Shown here piece by piece: positions 9,022 to 17,687 of a DNA stretch of 64,000 bases (position 1 is the first letter of the stretch; each line of letters starts with the position of its first letter). The position numbers were made by a program, and so were the translations under genes. The DNA comes from Sinomonas albida (GTDB taxonomy: Bacteria; Actinomycetota; Actinomycetes; Actinomycetales; Micrococcaceae), in assembly GCF_004919045.1 (NCBI RefSeq), contig NZ_SWDW01000014.1, positions 1-64,000 on the forward strand. Reading direction: 5' to 3'. The notes beneath the pieces were generated by a model that saw only the letters and a program-made list of their open reading frames with translations, was not told the DNA's origin and made no database searches.

Positions 9022-10145
9022 GTGCCACCTGGAGCCAGCGGACGACGGCGGACGGCGCCGAGGCGGTTGCAGTCGCCTCGGCGGCGCGGCCGGCGCGGTT
9101 CGAGTACCTCGACGAGGCCTACGCCCGGCTGCACCGTTGGGGGCCCGAGTTCGGGGAGGAGGGCAGCGAGAACGGCCTCGCGAATCACGCGCCCATGGTC
9201 GCCGAAATTCTGTGCCGCCGGGGCTTCGGCGATCGCGTGGAACCGTGGCTCGACCAGTACGTGAAGCGGCTCGAGGAGCTTCCTCACGAGAGAGATCCGA
9301 TCACTGCTGAGACGTGGCGGGAGGCGATGGGCAAGCGCGCCCGCATCGGGGACTGGGCGGCCTATTTCCTCCGTGCCGTGAGCGAAGCCCCGTGGCAGGA
9401 GGTCCTTGCGGAATGGTGGCCGCGCCTCTTGCCGGCGATTGCCTCGGGAGCCACGCACGGCCTGATTCGGACAGGCCACGCGGTCCGCAATCTCGTCGAA
9501 GGCGACGGTTCGGAGGTTGCCGTCCACGAAGTGGCGAACGCCTTGGGCTACTGGGCCGCGAGGGCGATCTACGTCCCCGGGGTCGCAGCCCCAGCGGGCG
9601 ACCTCGGGCCCGACGTAGCGCTCTCCAGCCTCCCGCGCCTGGCTGATCAGAGCGGGGTGATTCGGGACCGGTTCGCGCGGCTGGCCAGCCTCGACTCGTG
9701 GACTCCTGCCGTGGCGTCGTTGCGCGCACCTGACGGCGCCGACGGCGTACCGGCAGTCCTCTCTGAGCTGACGGCGGCGGGGGTGCGGCAGTACGCAACG
9801 CACGGCTACGGAAGCCCGGTACTGCTGGTTCACTGTGCGACTGCCCCCCACGCCATGGAACAGGTGCTGCCGGTGCTGCCGCGTAACCTCTGGGAACCCA
9901 GTTTCGCCGCGACGTGGGCCGCGTGCGCGGCGCTCACGGTCGCCTACGCCCCAGCGGAGGGCCATCGGGTAGAGGCCCCGGACGGCCTCGATCAGGACGA
10001 ACTCATGGACGGCGCTACCCAGCACGGGGACGAACACGTCATCAAGCTCACGGACGCGGTGCTCGACACCTACGTGAGTACTGGTGACCGCCTCGCGCTC
10101 GCCGCCGCGACGGCCTGCAGCGAGCGCATCGAGCCTCCGCGGTAA
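9018..10145 (+). CDS. Questin oxidase-like protein (DUF4243 type)
   Basis: 375 residues. The segments NHAPMVAEIL near 36, GATHGLIRTGHAVR near 134 and ATHGYGSPVLLVHC near 262 fit questin oxidase-like proteins, whose fungal members cleave anthraquinones in a Baeyer-Villiger-like step. In bacteria the role is unknown. GTG 9018 is chosen because it overlaps the AhpD-like stop as GTGA, implying coupled translation. The pairing of an AhpD-like protein, this oxidase-like protein and a MocR regulator suggests oxidative or detoxifying chemistry, which is inference. Confidence 0.72.
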   Translation: MSATWSQRTTADGAEAVAVASAARPARFEYLDEAYARLHRWGPEFGEEGSENGLANHAPMVAEILCRRGFGDRVEPWLDQYVKRLEELPHERDPITAETWREAMGKRARIGDWAAYFLRAVSEAPWQEVLAEWWPRLLPAIASGATHGLIRTGHAVRNLVEGDGSEVAVHEVANALGYWAARAIYVPGVAAPAGDLGPDVALSSLPRLADQSGVIRDRFARLASLDSWTPAVASLRAPDGADGVPAVLSELTAAGVRQYATHGYGSPVLLVHCATAPHAMEQVLPVLPRNLWEPSFAATWAACAALTVAYAPAEGHRVEAPDGLDQDELMDGATQHGDEHVIKLTDAVLDTYVSTGDRLALAAATACSERIEPPR

Positions 10146-10222
10146 CAGCCACGGAAGGCTCGACGTCTCCCGATCGGATGGCCATGATCGCCTTCAGGGA
10201 GCATGCCGGCAGCTCCTACGAG

Positions 10223-10810
10223 CTACCGCGGCGCGTCGCGGTAGCCGACGTGGACCTCTGCGTCGAGGCCGCGGAGGGAGCTCAGCTTCGAGAGGAGCCC
10301 GAAAAGCTCGGCGGCCTGCTCGGAGGTCAAGCCGTCCACGATCGCGGCCTCCTGCGCCTCGGCGGCGTGCCGGAGGGACCGCAGCACTGAGCTCCCGGAC
10401 TCGGTCAGCCGGAGCTCTTGGACCCGGCGGTCGGTAGAGCTCCGCGTCCGGGTGACGAGCCCAGCGCCCTCGAGCCGATCGATGAGCGCGACAACGCGGC
10501 TCTGGACCGAGCCGAGCGTATCGGCGAGCGCGCGCTGGCTGATGCCCGCGGACCGGCCGATGATCCGGATGACGCCGGCCTCCGACGGAGTGATGCCGAG
10601 GCCGCGCGTCTGGTCGGCGAAGAGCTCGGTCGCGTGCGCCCCGAGCTGGGAGAGGAGGAATCCGATGCGGGGGTGACGTCGCTGATCTCCGCGCGACCCA
10701 TCCGACTCAGGGCTTCCTGGCTGAGGCCCGTCTGACACTGACCCGTCCGACACTGACCCCTCTGGCATAGACCCATCTGGCATAGACCCACAATACAGCA
10801 TTGACTGCAT
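10223..10810 (-). CDS. MarR-family transcriptional regulator
   Basis: 195 residues if started at ATG 10810. The winged-helix core covers about 48-150: ITPSEAGVIRIIGRSAGISQ, then DTLGSVQSRVVALIDRLEGAGLVTRTRSSTDRRVQELRL in sequence (quoted in parts of the recognition helix and wing). The first ~45 residues contain a pentapeptide repeat G-S-(M/V)-(P/S)-(D/E) coded by 15-bp DNA units at about 10735-10795. These are not part of the fold, so the real start may be a GTG within the repeats. It is divergent from a membrane protein gene and probably regulates it through the dyad at 10812. Confidence 0.85.
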   Translation of the reverse strand: MQSMLYCGSMPDGSMPEGSVSDGSVSDGPQPGSPESDGSRGDQRRHPRIGFLLSQLGAHATELFADQTRGLGITPSEAGVIRIIGRSAGISQRALADTLGSVQSRVVALIDRLEGAGLVTRTRSSTDRRVQELRLTESGSSVLRSLRHAAEAQEAAIVDGLTSEQAAELFGLLSKLSSLRGLDAEVHVGYRDAPR

Positions 10811-10811
10811 G

Positions 10812-10826
10812 ATTCACTAGATGAAT
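10812..10826. promoter_or_regulatory. MarR-type operator dyad
   Basis: ATTCA-CTAGA-TGAAT is a perfect 5-bp-arm dyad in the 26 bp between the divergent marR and membrane-protein starts, the usual place for a MarR autoregulatory site. Confidence 0.6.
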
Positions 10827-10836
10827 AATTACAGAC

Positions 10837-11556
10837 ATGACCGATACAACAGCCTCCCTCGCCCCCGAGAACGCACGGGCCGGACGCCGCCCCGACGGAC
10901 CGAACGCGGGAATCGTCGCGATCATCGCCCTTGTGCTCTCCATCGCCACGGTCGCGCTGCCAGCCATCGCGGCCGGAATGGCCTACCCGTCACCCTCGAC
11001 GCCATCCGGCGACATCGCCCGCTACTTCACCGACCATTCCTTCTCGGCCACGCTCACAGGATTCCTCGCCTTCGGGGCCTCGGTCCCGCTCGGGATCTAC
11101 GCCGCGACGACCTACGCGAGGCTTCTGCGCCTCGGCATCCGGGTGCCCGGGCCGAATATCTCGTTCTATGGCGGCGTCGCGGCGTCCGTCATGCTCGGCG
11201 CCTCCGGCCTCGTCATCTGGGCGGTGAGCCAAGCAGCGGCGGAAGTGCCCGCCGCCGTCGTCCGTCTCGCCGCGGACGCCGCCTTCGCCCTCGGAGGCTT
11301 CGGCTTCGCCGCGGGTGCCGGGCTGCTGATCGCCGGCATCGCCGTCCCGGCCCTCATCCTGCGGCTCACGCCGCGATGGCTCGCATGGACCGGACTCGTC
11401 CTCGCGGCCGCCGGCGAGATCTCGTTCCTGGGCATGGTGTGGCCGGGACTCGACTACCTGCTGCCGATCGTCCGCTTCGTGGGCCTCGCGTGGCTCGCGG
11501 TGGTCGGCTTCCTCCTCCCCCGCAACCGGCATGAGGTTCCGAAGCGCGCCAACTGA
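10837..11556 (+). CDS. Multi-pass membrane protein of unknown function
   Basis: 239 residues with about six hydrophobic segments: roughly 25-46, 70-90, 110-135, 145-165, 180-200 and 212-232, ending in a basic LPRNRHEVPKRAN tail. No catalytic motif is recognised; the pattern resembles small DUF4386-like actinobacterial membrane proteins, without certainty. It is divergent from the MarR gene, and MarR-controlled membrane proteins often deal with toxic small molecules. That role is inference. Confidence 0.75.
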   Translation: MTDTTASLAPENARAGRRPDGPNAGIVAIIALVLSIATVALPAIAAGMAYPSPSTPSGDIARYFTDHSFSATLTGFLAFGASVPLGIYAATTYARLLRLGIRVPGPNISFYGGVAASVMLGASGLVIWAVSQAAAEVPAAVVRLAADAAFALGGFGFAAGAGLLIAGIAVPALILRLTPRWLAWTGLVLAAAGEISFLGMVWPGLDYLLPIVRFVGLAWLAVVGFLLPRNRHEVPKRAN

Positions 11557-11608
11557 GCCAGCGGGCAGGGGTCAGCCTCAGGGGTGTTGTGCCCCGCGTC
11601 ACGCTCTG

Positions 11609-11630
11609 GAATAGTTTATGTTTACTATTC
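11609..11630. promoter_or_regulatory. TetR-type operator upstream of the GH3 gene
   Basis: GAATAGT at 11609-11615 and ACTATTC at 11624-11630 form a perfect 7-bp inverted repeat with an 8-nt AT-rich spacer, 27 nt before the GH3 start. The tetR gene translationally coupled to GH3 is the obvious candidate binder. Confidence 0.62.
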
Positions 11631-11656
11631 TCATTCCGACCTCCGGAGCGACACCG

Positions 11657-14251
11657 ATGTCCATTGGCAACCACCCCTTCGGTCCTCTCATCGCGCAGCT
11701 CCCCCTCGAGGAGAAGGTTCATCTCCTCACGGGGGAGACGGCGTTCACGCTCCCCGGCAACGAGACGATCGGACTCGCGCCGCTCGCGTTCTCGGACGGT
11801 CCCACCGGCGTGCGCGGCCTCAAGTTCATAGGCGGAGACGCCGTGGCCCTGTTCCCCAACGCGACCCTCATCTCCGGCTCGTGGGATGACGAGCTCGCCG
11901 AAGAGGTGGGGCACATGCTCTCCGAGGAGGCCCACCGGCAGAGCATCCACGTGGTCCTCGGCCCCACCGTGAACCTCCACCGCAGCCCGCTCGGCGGACG
12001 CCTCTTCGAGGCCTACTCCGAGGACCCCTACCTGACCGGACGCACGGCGGCTGCCTACGTGCGGGGCATGCAAGGGAACGGGACGGCGGCCTGCCTCAAG
12101 CACCTCGTGGCGAACGAGTCCGAGACCCTGCGGAACTTCATGGATTCCCGCGTGTCCGAGACCGCGCTGCGCGAGGTCTACCTCCTGCCCTTCGAGATGG
12201 CCGTCGAAGACGCCGGGGCATGGTCCATCATGGCCGCCTACAACGACATCAACGGCATCTCTGCCACGGAGAACAGCCACATCACCGAGGAAATCGTGAA
12301 GGGCGAGTGGGGGTGGGACGGGCTCCTCATGAGCGACTGGTTCGCCACCAAGCGCACCGTCGAGTCCGCGAACGGCGGCCTGGACCTCGTGATGCCGGGC
12401 CCCGACGGTCCGTGGGGCGAGCGGCTCGTCGCCGCCGTGCGGCGCGGCGACGTCGCCGAGGCGACCGTCGACGAGCACGTCGTGCGCCTCCTGCGCCTCG
12501 CCGAGCGGACAGGTGGCTTGGGGGCGGGCGGCCTGGGGACGGACGGCCTGGGGACGGACGGCCTGGGGACGGACGACGGCGGCGCGGTCGCCAGCCCGTT
12601 CAAGGCCGGCGTGCCGGCCCCCGACTCGGCGATCCGCAAGGAGCAGCTGCGCCGCATCGCGGCCCGCGGGATGGTTCTGGTGAAGAACGAGGGCGGCATC
12701 CTGCCCCTCGAGGGCGTGGACACCCTCGCGCTCGTGGGCCGTCATGCGATCGCGACGCAGGACATGGGCGGCGGCTCGGCCCAGGTGAATCCGCCGTACC
12801 AGTCGACGGTCGCCGAGGGCCTCTCCGAGCGCCTCGGAGGCGGGCTCACGGTCGTGGACGGCGTCGGGGTGCGCAACCGGCCCGTCGCGGCGGATCCAGC
12901 GTTCGTCACCGACCCCATCACGGGCGAGCCCGGCCTGCGGGTCACGTACCTCGCCGCGGACGGACGCGAGATCGATTCCGCCCACGAGGCCGGCACGGCC
13001 CTCACCATCGGCTTCGACGACGGGCGCGCCGAGCCACCCGCCGCCGTCGTCATTTCGGCGGTGCTCGAAAACGGCGCGGGGCCCGTCCGCCTGGGCGGCA
13101 TCGGCGCCGGCCGCTGGACGTTCGCCGTGGATGGCGAGGAGGTCGCCACGGCCCAGCTGGGCTTCTCGGGCTCCGATCCGGGCGAGGGCGTGCTGCGCCC
13201 GCCGGCCTACGCCGAGCTGCGCGACCTTCCGGAGCGGGCGAACGTGTCCGCGAAGCTCGAGTTCGAGCCGGTCGACTGGCGCGAGGTGCTGGGCCGCAAC
13301 CCCGCCATCAAGCTTGCCGAGGAGAGCCACCTGCTGACCACGGGTTCGTTCAACCTTGTGGGCTTCGTGGCCGAGGCCGCCGGACGCACCGACGAGGAGG
13401 CGATCGCCGCCGCCGAGGACGCGGCGCGCGCGGCGGGCACCGCCGTCGTCGTCGTCGGTCTCACCGAGGAGGACGAGACCGAGGCGTCCGACAAGCAGAC
13501 CCTCGCCCTCCCGGGGCGGCAGGACGAGCTCGTGAGGCGCGTTGCGGCCGCCGCGGAGCGCACGGTCGTCGTCGTCAATGCGGCAACCCCCGTGCTCATG
13601 CCATGGCTCGCCGACGTCGACGCCGTGCTCATCGCGGGTCTGCCGGGGCAGGAGGGCGGCCACGCGATCGCGGCGGTGCTCACCGGAGAGGCCGAGCCCA
13701 CCGGGCGGCTCGTCACCACTTACCCCGCGGCCGACGGCGCGTCCCCGGCCTGGGAGGTCACGCCCGACGCCGCGCTGAGGCTCCACTACACGGACGGCTC
13801 TGCGGTCGGGTACCGCGGATGGCACGCGGGCAACGCACCCGAACCGCTCTTCTGGCTCGGCCACGGCCTGGGCTACGGGAGCTGGGAGTACGGGGAGGCT
13901 CGCCTTGTGCCGTCCTCGGGCGGGGCGGCAACCGGCGGGGCGCCAACCGGCGGGGCTACCGGCGGGGCGCCCATGGTCGAGGTTGAGGTGACCAACACGT
14001 CCTCGCGCCCATCGCGCGAGACCGTTCAGGTGTACTTCATGCCCGCGGAGCCCGGGCAGCCCGTGCGGCTCGCGGGCTACGCGGGGGCCGACGTGGCTCC
14101 GGGCGAGACGGTCACCGTGACGGTCGCGTGCGATCCGCGCCTGTTCCGCCGGTGGGACGAGGCGGCGGCCGGGTGGGCGCCGCTCGGCAGCGGGGAGCTC
14201 CTCGTGGCGCGTGGGCTCGGCGATGTGCGGGCTCAGGTCTCGCTGCCGTGA
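11657..14251 (+). CDS. Glycoside hydrolase family 3 (beta-glucosidase-like)
   Basis: 864 residues, cytoplasmic (no signal peptide). N-terminal TIM-barrel holds the nucleophile in LLMSDWFATKRT near 236. A beta-sandwich follows, and a PA14-like insert lies around 425-530 (VTYLAADGREID ... RWTFAVDGEEV). A C-terminal fibronectin-III-like domain is near 770-860. ATG 11657 is chosen for GGAG 9 nt upstream; an in-frame ATG at 11618 sits inside the operator. Two low-complexity linkers are notable: GLGTD repeats near 290-305 (15-bp DNA units) and GGAPTGGATGGAP near 755-770. It hydrolyses a beta-linked oligosaccharide, probably in concert with sugar uptake encoded elsewhere. Confidence 0.93.
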   Translation: MSIGNHPFGPLIAQLPLEEKVHLLTGETAFTLPGNETIGLAPLAFSDGPTGVRGLKFIGGDAVALFPNATLISGSWDDELAEEVGHMLSEEAHRQSIHVVLGPTVNLHRSPLGGRLFEAYSEDPYLTGRTAAAYVRGMQGNGTAACLKHLVANESETLRNFMDSRVSETALREVYLLPFEMAVEDAGAWSIMAAYNDINGISATENSHITEEIVKGEWGWDGLLMSDWFATKRTVESANGGLDLVMPGPDGPWGERLVAAVRRGDVAEATVDEHVVRLLRLAERTGGLGAGGLGTDGLGTDGLGTDDGGAVASPFKAGVPAPDSAIRKEQLRRIAARGMVLVKNEGGILPLEGVDTLALVGRHAIATQDMGGGSAQVNPPYQSTVAEGLSERLGGGLTVVDGVGVRNRPVAADPAFVTDPITGEPGLRVTYLAADGREIDSAHEAGTALTIGFDDGRAEPPAAVVISAVLENGAGPVRLGGIGAGRWTFAVDGEEVATAQLGFSGSDPGEGVLRPPAYAELRDLPERANVSAKLEFEPVDWREVLGRNPAIKLAEESHLLTTGSFNLVGFVAEAAGRTDEEAIAAAEDAARAAGTAVVVVGLTEEDETEASDKQTLALPGRQDELVRRVAAAAERTVVVVNAATPVLMPWLADVDAVLIAGLPGQEGGHAIAAVLTGEAEPTGRLVTTYPAADGASPAWEVTPDAALRLHYTDGSAVGYRGWHAGNAPEPLFWLGHGLGYGSWEYGEARLVPSSGGAATGGAPTGGATGGAPMVEVEVTNTSSRPSRETVQVYFMPAEPGQPVRLAGYAGADVAPGETVTVTVACDPRLFRRWDEAAAGWAPLGSGELLVARGLGDVRAQVSLP

Positions 14252-14862
14252 GGCGCGCGAGCGGACGGCCCAAGGGCGCAGACAGCGCGGCGCGGCGGGA
14301 GGAGATCCTCGACGCCGCGGCGCGGATCTTCTCCGAGGAGGGGTACCGCGGGACGTCCATGAGCGCGATCGCGCGGGCGTGCGGGCTGAGCCAGACGGGC
14401 CTCCTGCACCACTTCCCCACCAAGGAGGACCTGCTTCGGGCCGTCATGGAGCGGCGCGACGCCACCGACGCCGCGCGCGCCCTCGGATCGGACGCCGAGC
14501 GGCCGCGCGGGTGGGACTTCGTGGACCGGCTCGTGCAGCTCGTGCTCAACAACCAAGGGCAGCCCGGCATCATCCGGCTGTACACGACCGTGGCCGGAGA
14601 GGCCGTGGATCCGGCGCACCCAGCGAACCCGTGGCTCGTAGCGCACCACCGCGGAGCCGCCCATGCCTTCCGGGAGGCGCTCCGCGAGGCGGCAGCTGAC
14701 GGCAGGCTCAAGCCGGACGCGCCGGAGGAGTCGATCGTGCGCTGCCTCCTCGCGGGCATGGACGGGCTGCAGATCCAGTGGCTCTCCGACGCCGAGTATC
14801 AGGACATGGCACGCGACTTCGCGGTGCTCGCGGACGCGCTGCGGGCGCGTTGGGAGGCCTGA
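14248..14862 (+). CDS. TetR-family transcriptional regulator
   Basis: 204 residues. The N-terminal HTH (REEILDAAARIFSEEGYRG then TSMSAIARACGLSQTGLLHHF) is followed by an all-helical ligand domain with TetR_C-like features. GTG 14248 overlaps the GH3 stop as GTGA, so the two are coupled. The upstream in-frame extension inside GH3 is a shadow. It likely represses the GH3 gene through the inverted repeat at 11609-11630; the inducer would be a sugar or aglycone, which is inference. Confidence 0.88.
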   Translation: MRRASGRPKGADSAARREEILDAAARIFSEEGYRGTSMSAIARACGLSQTGLLHHFPTKEDLLRAVMERRDATDAARALGSDAERPRGWDFVDRLVQLVLNNQGQPGIIRLYTTVAGEAVDPAHPANPWLVAHHRGAAHAFREALREAAADGRLKPDAPEESIVRCLLAGMDGLQIQWLSDAEYQDMARDFAVLADALRARWEA

Positions 14863-14947
14863 GGCTGGGCGCCCTCGCGGCTTCACAGTTGGTCATCAGA
14901 CCGTTCGCCGGGTGCGCCCGGACGGGATGGTTAGAACAATCTCCAGC

Positions 14948-15976
14948 ATGACCCTTCGCGTCGGACTGGCCGGCTACGGCACCGGCGGCCGCTTCTTCCA
15001 CACCCCGTTCATTCAGGCCTCCGCTCGGTGCGAGCTCGTGGGAGTGGTGACGAGATCGCCGGCGCGGCGCGAAAGCGTCCGCTCCGACGCCCCCGGGGCC
15101 AAGACCTTCGCCTCGCTCGGCGAGCTGATCGACGCGGGGGTGGACGTCGTGGTGATTTCGACCCCGCCCGAGACCCGGAGGGAGCTCGTGCTCGAGGCGA
15201 TCGGGCGCGGCGTCCACGTCGTCGCGGACAAGCCGTTCGCGCCCACGGCCGCGGCGGGTCGGGAGCTCGTCGACGCGGCCGCCTCCGCCGGGGTGCTGCT
15301 CGGGGTGTTCCATAACCGGCGGTGGGACACGGATCTGGTCACGCTGCGCAACGTCGTGGAGAACGGCATGGTCGGCAACGTGTGGCGCTTCGAGTCCCGC
15401 TTCGACCTGGACGAGCCGGGAACGATCGAGGCCGGGCCCGAGGGCGGACTGCTGCGGGATCTGGGGAGCCACGTCGTGGACCAGGCCCTCCACGTGTTCG
15501 GACCCGCCTCGTGGGTCTCGGCCCAGCTCGACCGGACCGAGCTTCCGGCCGGGCGCACTGATGCTGGCTTCGTGATCACGATCGGGCACGCGAGCGGCGT
15601 CCATTCGCATGTCTCCGCGAGCAAGCTCAACGGACTCGTGTCCAAGGAGATGCGGGTGCTGGGCAGCTTCGGCAGCTACGAGTCCCAGTTCACCGATGTC
15701 CAGGCCCAGGCGATCTTCGCGGGGCTGCGGCCCTCCGACAACCCCATGGGCTGGGGCTACGAGATCCCCGAACGGTGGGGGACGCTGCACGTGGCCGGCG
15801 GATCCACCACCGTGCCCTGCGTCCAGGGAAACTACACCGAGTATTACGACGGCCTCGCCGCCGCCATCGAGGACGGCGCTCCCCTGCCCGTTCCCGCTGG
15901 CGAGGCGGTCGAGACCCTGCGCGTCCTGGACGCCGCCCGCGTCAGCGCCGCCGAGCACAGGACCGTTCACCTGTAG
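14948..15976 (+). CDS. Gfo/Idh/MocA-family NAD(P)-dependent oxidoreductase
   Basis: 342 residues. N-terminal Rossmann fold starts VGLAGYGTGGRFFHTPF; VVADKPFAPTAAAG near 95 carries the conserved Lys of the family; the C-terminal alpha/beta domain follows with LLRDLGSHVVDQALHVFG. Acts on a sugar or polyol derivative; substrate unknown. ATG 14948 fits the fold start; ATG 14927 is an alternative. There is no clear Shine-Dalgarno. It follows tetR by 85 bp on the same strand and may belong to the same glycoside-use locus. Confidence 0.87.
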   Translation: MTLRVGLAGYGTGGRFFHTPFIQASARCELVGVVTRSPARRESVRSDAPGAKTFASLGELIDAGVDVVVISTPPETRRELVLEAIGRGVHVVADKPFAPTAAAGRELVDAAASAGVLLGVFHNRRWDTDLVTLRNVVENGMVGNVWRFESRFDLDEPGTIEAGPEGGLLRDLGSHVVDQALHVFGPASWVSAQLDRTELPAGRTDAGFVITIGHASGVHSHVSASKLNGLVSKEMRVLGSFGSYESQFTDVQAQAIFAGLRPSDNPMGWGYEIPERWGTLHVAGGSTTVPCVQGNYTEYYDGLAAAIEDGAPLPVPAGEAVETLRVLDAARVSAAEHRTVHL

Positions 15977-16053
15977 CCGGAATACTTGCGCAGTCATGTT
16001 GTTCTACTCCTTGCGCGGTCCGCGACAGCGGGCGCACCGAAAGGAGCGGCACC

Positions 16054-17241
16054 ATGCAGTTCGGAATCTTCAGCGTCGGCGACATTGCGCCCGATCCGCT
16101 GACCGGATACACGTACAGCGAGGCCGAACGGATCGACAACATCATCCGCATCGCCCAACGCGCCGACGAGGTGGGTCTCGACGTCTTCGCACTCGGCGAG
16201 CATCACAACCCGCCCTTCGTCCCCTCCTCCCCCACGACCCTTCTCGGCCATATCGCTGCCCTGACCAAGCGGATCATTCTGAGCACCTCGGTCACCCTCA
16301 TGACCACGAACGATCCCGTCAAGATCGCGGAAGACTACGCGATGCTCCAGCACGTCGCGAAGGGTCGGCTCGACCTCATGGTGGGCCGAGGCAACACGGT
16401 GCCGGTCTACCCGTGGTTCGGCAAGGACATCCGTCAGGGCGTCGCGCTGGCGCTCGAGAATTACAATCTGCTGCACCGACTGTGGCGCGAGGACGTCGTG
16501 GATTGGGAGGGGAAGTTCCGCACGTCGCTGCAGGGCTTCACCTCGACTCCGAGACCGCTCGACGACGTGCCGCCGTTTGTCTGGCACGGATCCATCCGGA
16601 CGCCCGAGATCGCAGAACAGGCCGCGTACTACGGCAACGGGTTCTTTGCGAACCACATCCTCGCGCCTAACTTCGCATTCAAGCCGCTCGTCGACCTCTA
16701 CCGCCGGCGCTTCGAGCACTACGGCCATGGGACGGCCGATCAAGCGATCGTCGGGCTCGGCGGAATGTCCTTCATCGCGCGGCGGTCGCAGGACGCGGTC
16801 GAGGCGTTCCGGCCGTACTTCGAGCATTACCCGATCTTCCGCGGCTCTCGGCTTGAAGACCACATGGCCGCGACCCCGATCACCGTGGGCAGCCCGCAGG
16901 AGGTCATCGACAAGGTGTTGACGTTCCGCGAGGGCTTCGGCGACTACCAGCGGCAGCTCTTCGCCCTCGACGGGCTCGCGCTTCCGGTCGAGACCGCGCT
17001 CGAGCAGATCGAGCTCCTCGGCAGCGAGGTGGTGCCCGTGCTTCGGAAGGAGTTCGACTCGCTGCGCGCCCCAGGAGTCCCGGAAGCTCCGACCCACGCC
17101 TCGCTCGTCACGGCGAAGTACGGCGACGCCGCCCCTCGGCAGCCTCGCCCGAACCCGAATCGGGGCGACAACCTCTCCGGCGTCTCGCCCTACCAGGACA
17201 GCGACCCGAGCGTCCGCGCTCAGTTCCCGGTGATCGTCTGA
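16054..17241 (+). CDS. Luciferase-like FMN-dependent monooxygenase (CE1758 type)
   Basis: 395 residues of the bacterial luciferase-like TIM-barrel family. The start MQFGIFSVGDIAPDP, ALGEHHNPPFVPSSP, LDLMVGRGNTVPVYPWFG and GVALALENYNLLHRLW segments are typical. AAGGAG lies 9 nt before ATG 16054. It forms an operon with a MarR gene (one-base overlap) and an FMN reductase. This trio matches the known CE1758/CE1759 pairing of monooxygenase with its own flavin reductase. Substrate unknown. Confidence 0.9.
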   Translation: MQFGIFSVGDIAPDPLTGYTYSEAERIDNIIRIAQRADEVGLDVFALGEHHNPPFVPSSPTTLLGHIAALTKRIILSTSVTLMTTNDPVKIAEDYAMLQHVAKGRLDLMVGRGNTVPVYPWFGKDIRQGVALALENYNLLHRLWREDVVDWEGKFRTSLQGFTSTPRPLDDVPPFVWHGSIRTPEIAEQAAYYGNGFFANHILAPNFAFKPLVDLYRRRFEHYGHGTADQAIVGLGGMSFIARRSQDAVEAFRPYFEHYPIFRGSRLEDHMAATPITVGSPQEVIDKVLTFREGFGDYQRQLFALDGLALPVETALEQIELLGSEVVPVLRKEFDSLRAPGVPEAPTHASLVTAKYGDAAPRQPRPNPNRGDNLSGVSPYQDSDPSVRAQFPVIV

Positions 17242-17687
17242 TGGCCGCGCCGATCCGCCTCGCCAACGAGGCCTGGGAGGCACTCTTCCGGGCCCAAGCT
17301 ACCCTCAGCCAAGAATTCGAGCATTCGGGTGACTGGGGCGAGCTGCTCCCCCGGGAATACGGAGTGCTCTACGCGCTCGCCGGGGCCCCGGATGGGCTGC
17401 GGATGACCGAGCTCTGCGAGGACGTACTCCTCACCCAGGCCGGCATCTCCCGCCTGATCGGCCGCATTGAGAAGCGCGGGCTCGTGGAGCGCCACGACGA
17501 TCCCGAGGATGCCCGCGCGAGCCGGATCACGCTCACCTCCGCGGGGATCGAAGTGCAACGGCTGGCCGGCAGGGCCCACGCGCGGCGGGTGGCCACGGCA
17601 ATGGGCCGCGCCCTGAGCCCGGCCGAGCTCGAAGTCCTGCGGAATCTGAGCCTGAGGCTCCTGGCGGCAGCGGAGGCGGCGCGATGA
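17241..17687 (+). CDS. MarR-family regulator of the monooxygenase operon
   Basis: 148 residues with a winged-helix core (YGVLYALAGAPDGLRMTEL, LLTQAGISRLIGRIEKRGLVE, DPEDARASRITLT wing). It sits between the monooxygenase and the flavin reductase with TGATG and ATGA overlaps on either side, so it is co-translated with them and probably senses their substrate or an oxidant. Confidence 0.88.
   Translation: MAAPIRLANEAWEALFRAQATLSQEFEHSGDWGELLPREYGVLYALAGAPDGLRMTELCEDVLLTQAGISRLIGRIEKRGLVERHDDPEDARASRITLTSAGIEVQRLAGRAHARRVATAMGRALSPAELEVLRNLSLRLLAAAEAAR

Noticed and set aside
10222-10245. Terminator hairpin at the marR 3' end
   Set aside because: The 9-bp arms lie almost wholly inside the last codons of marR and lack a T run; could be coding coincidence.
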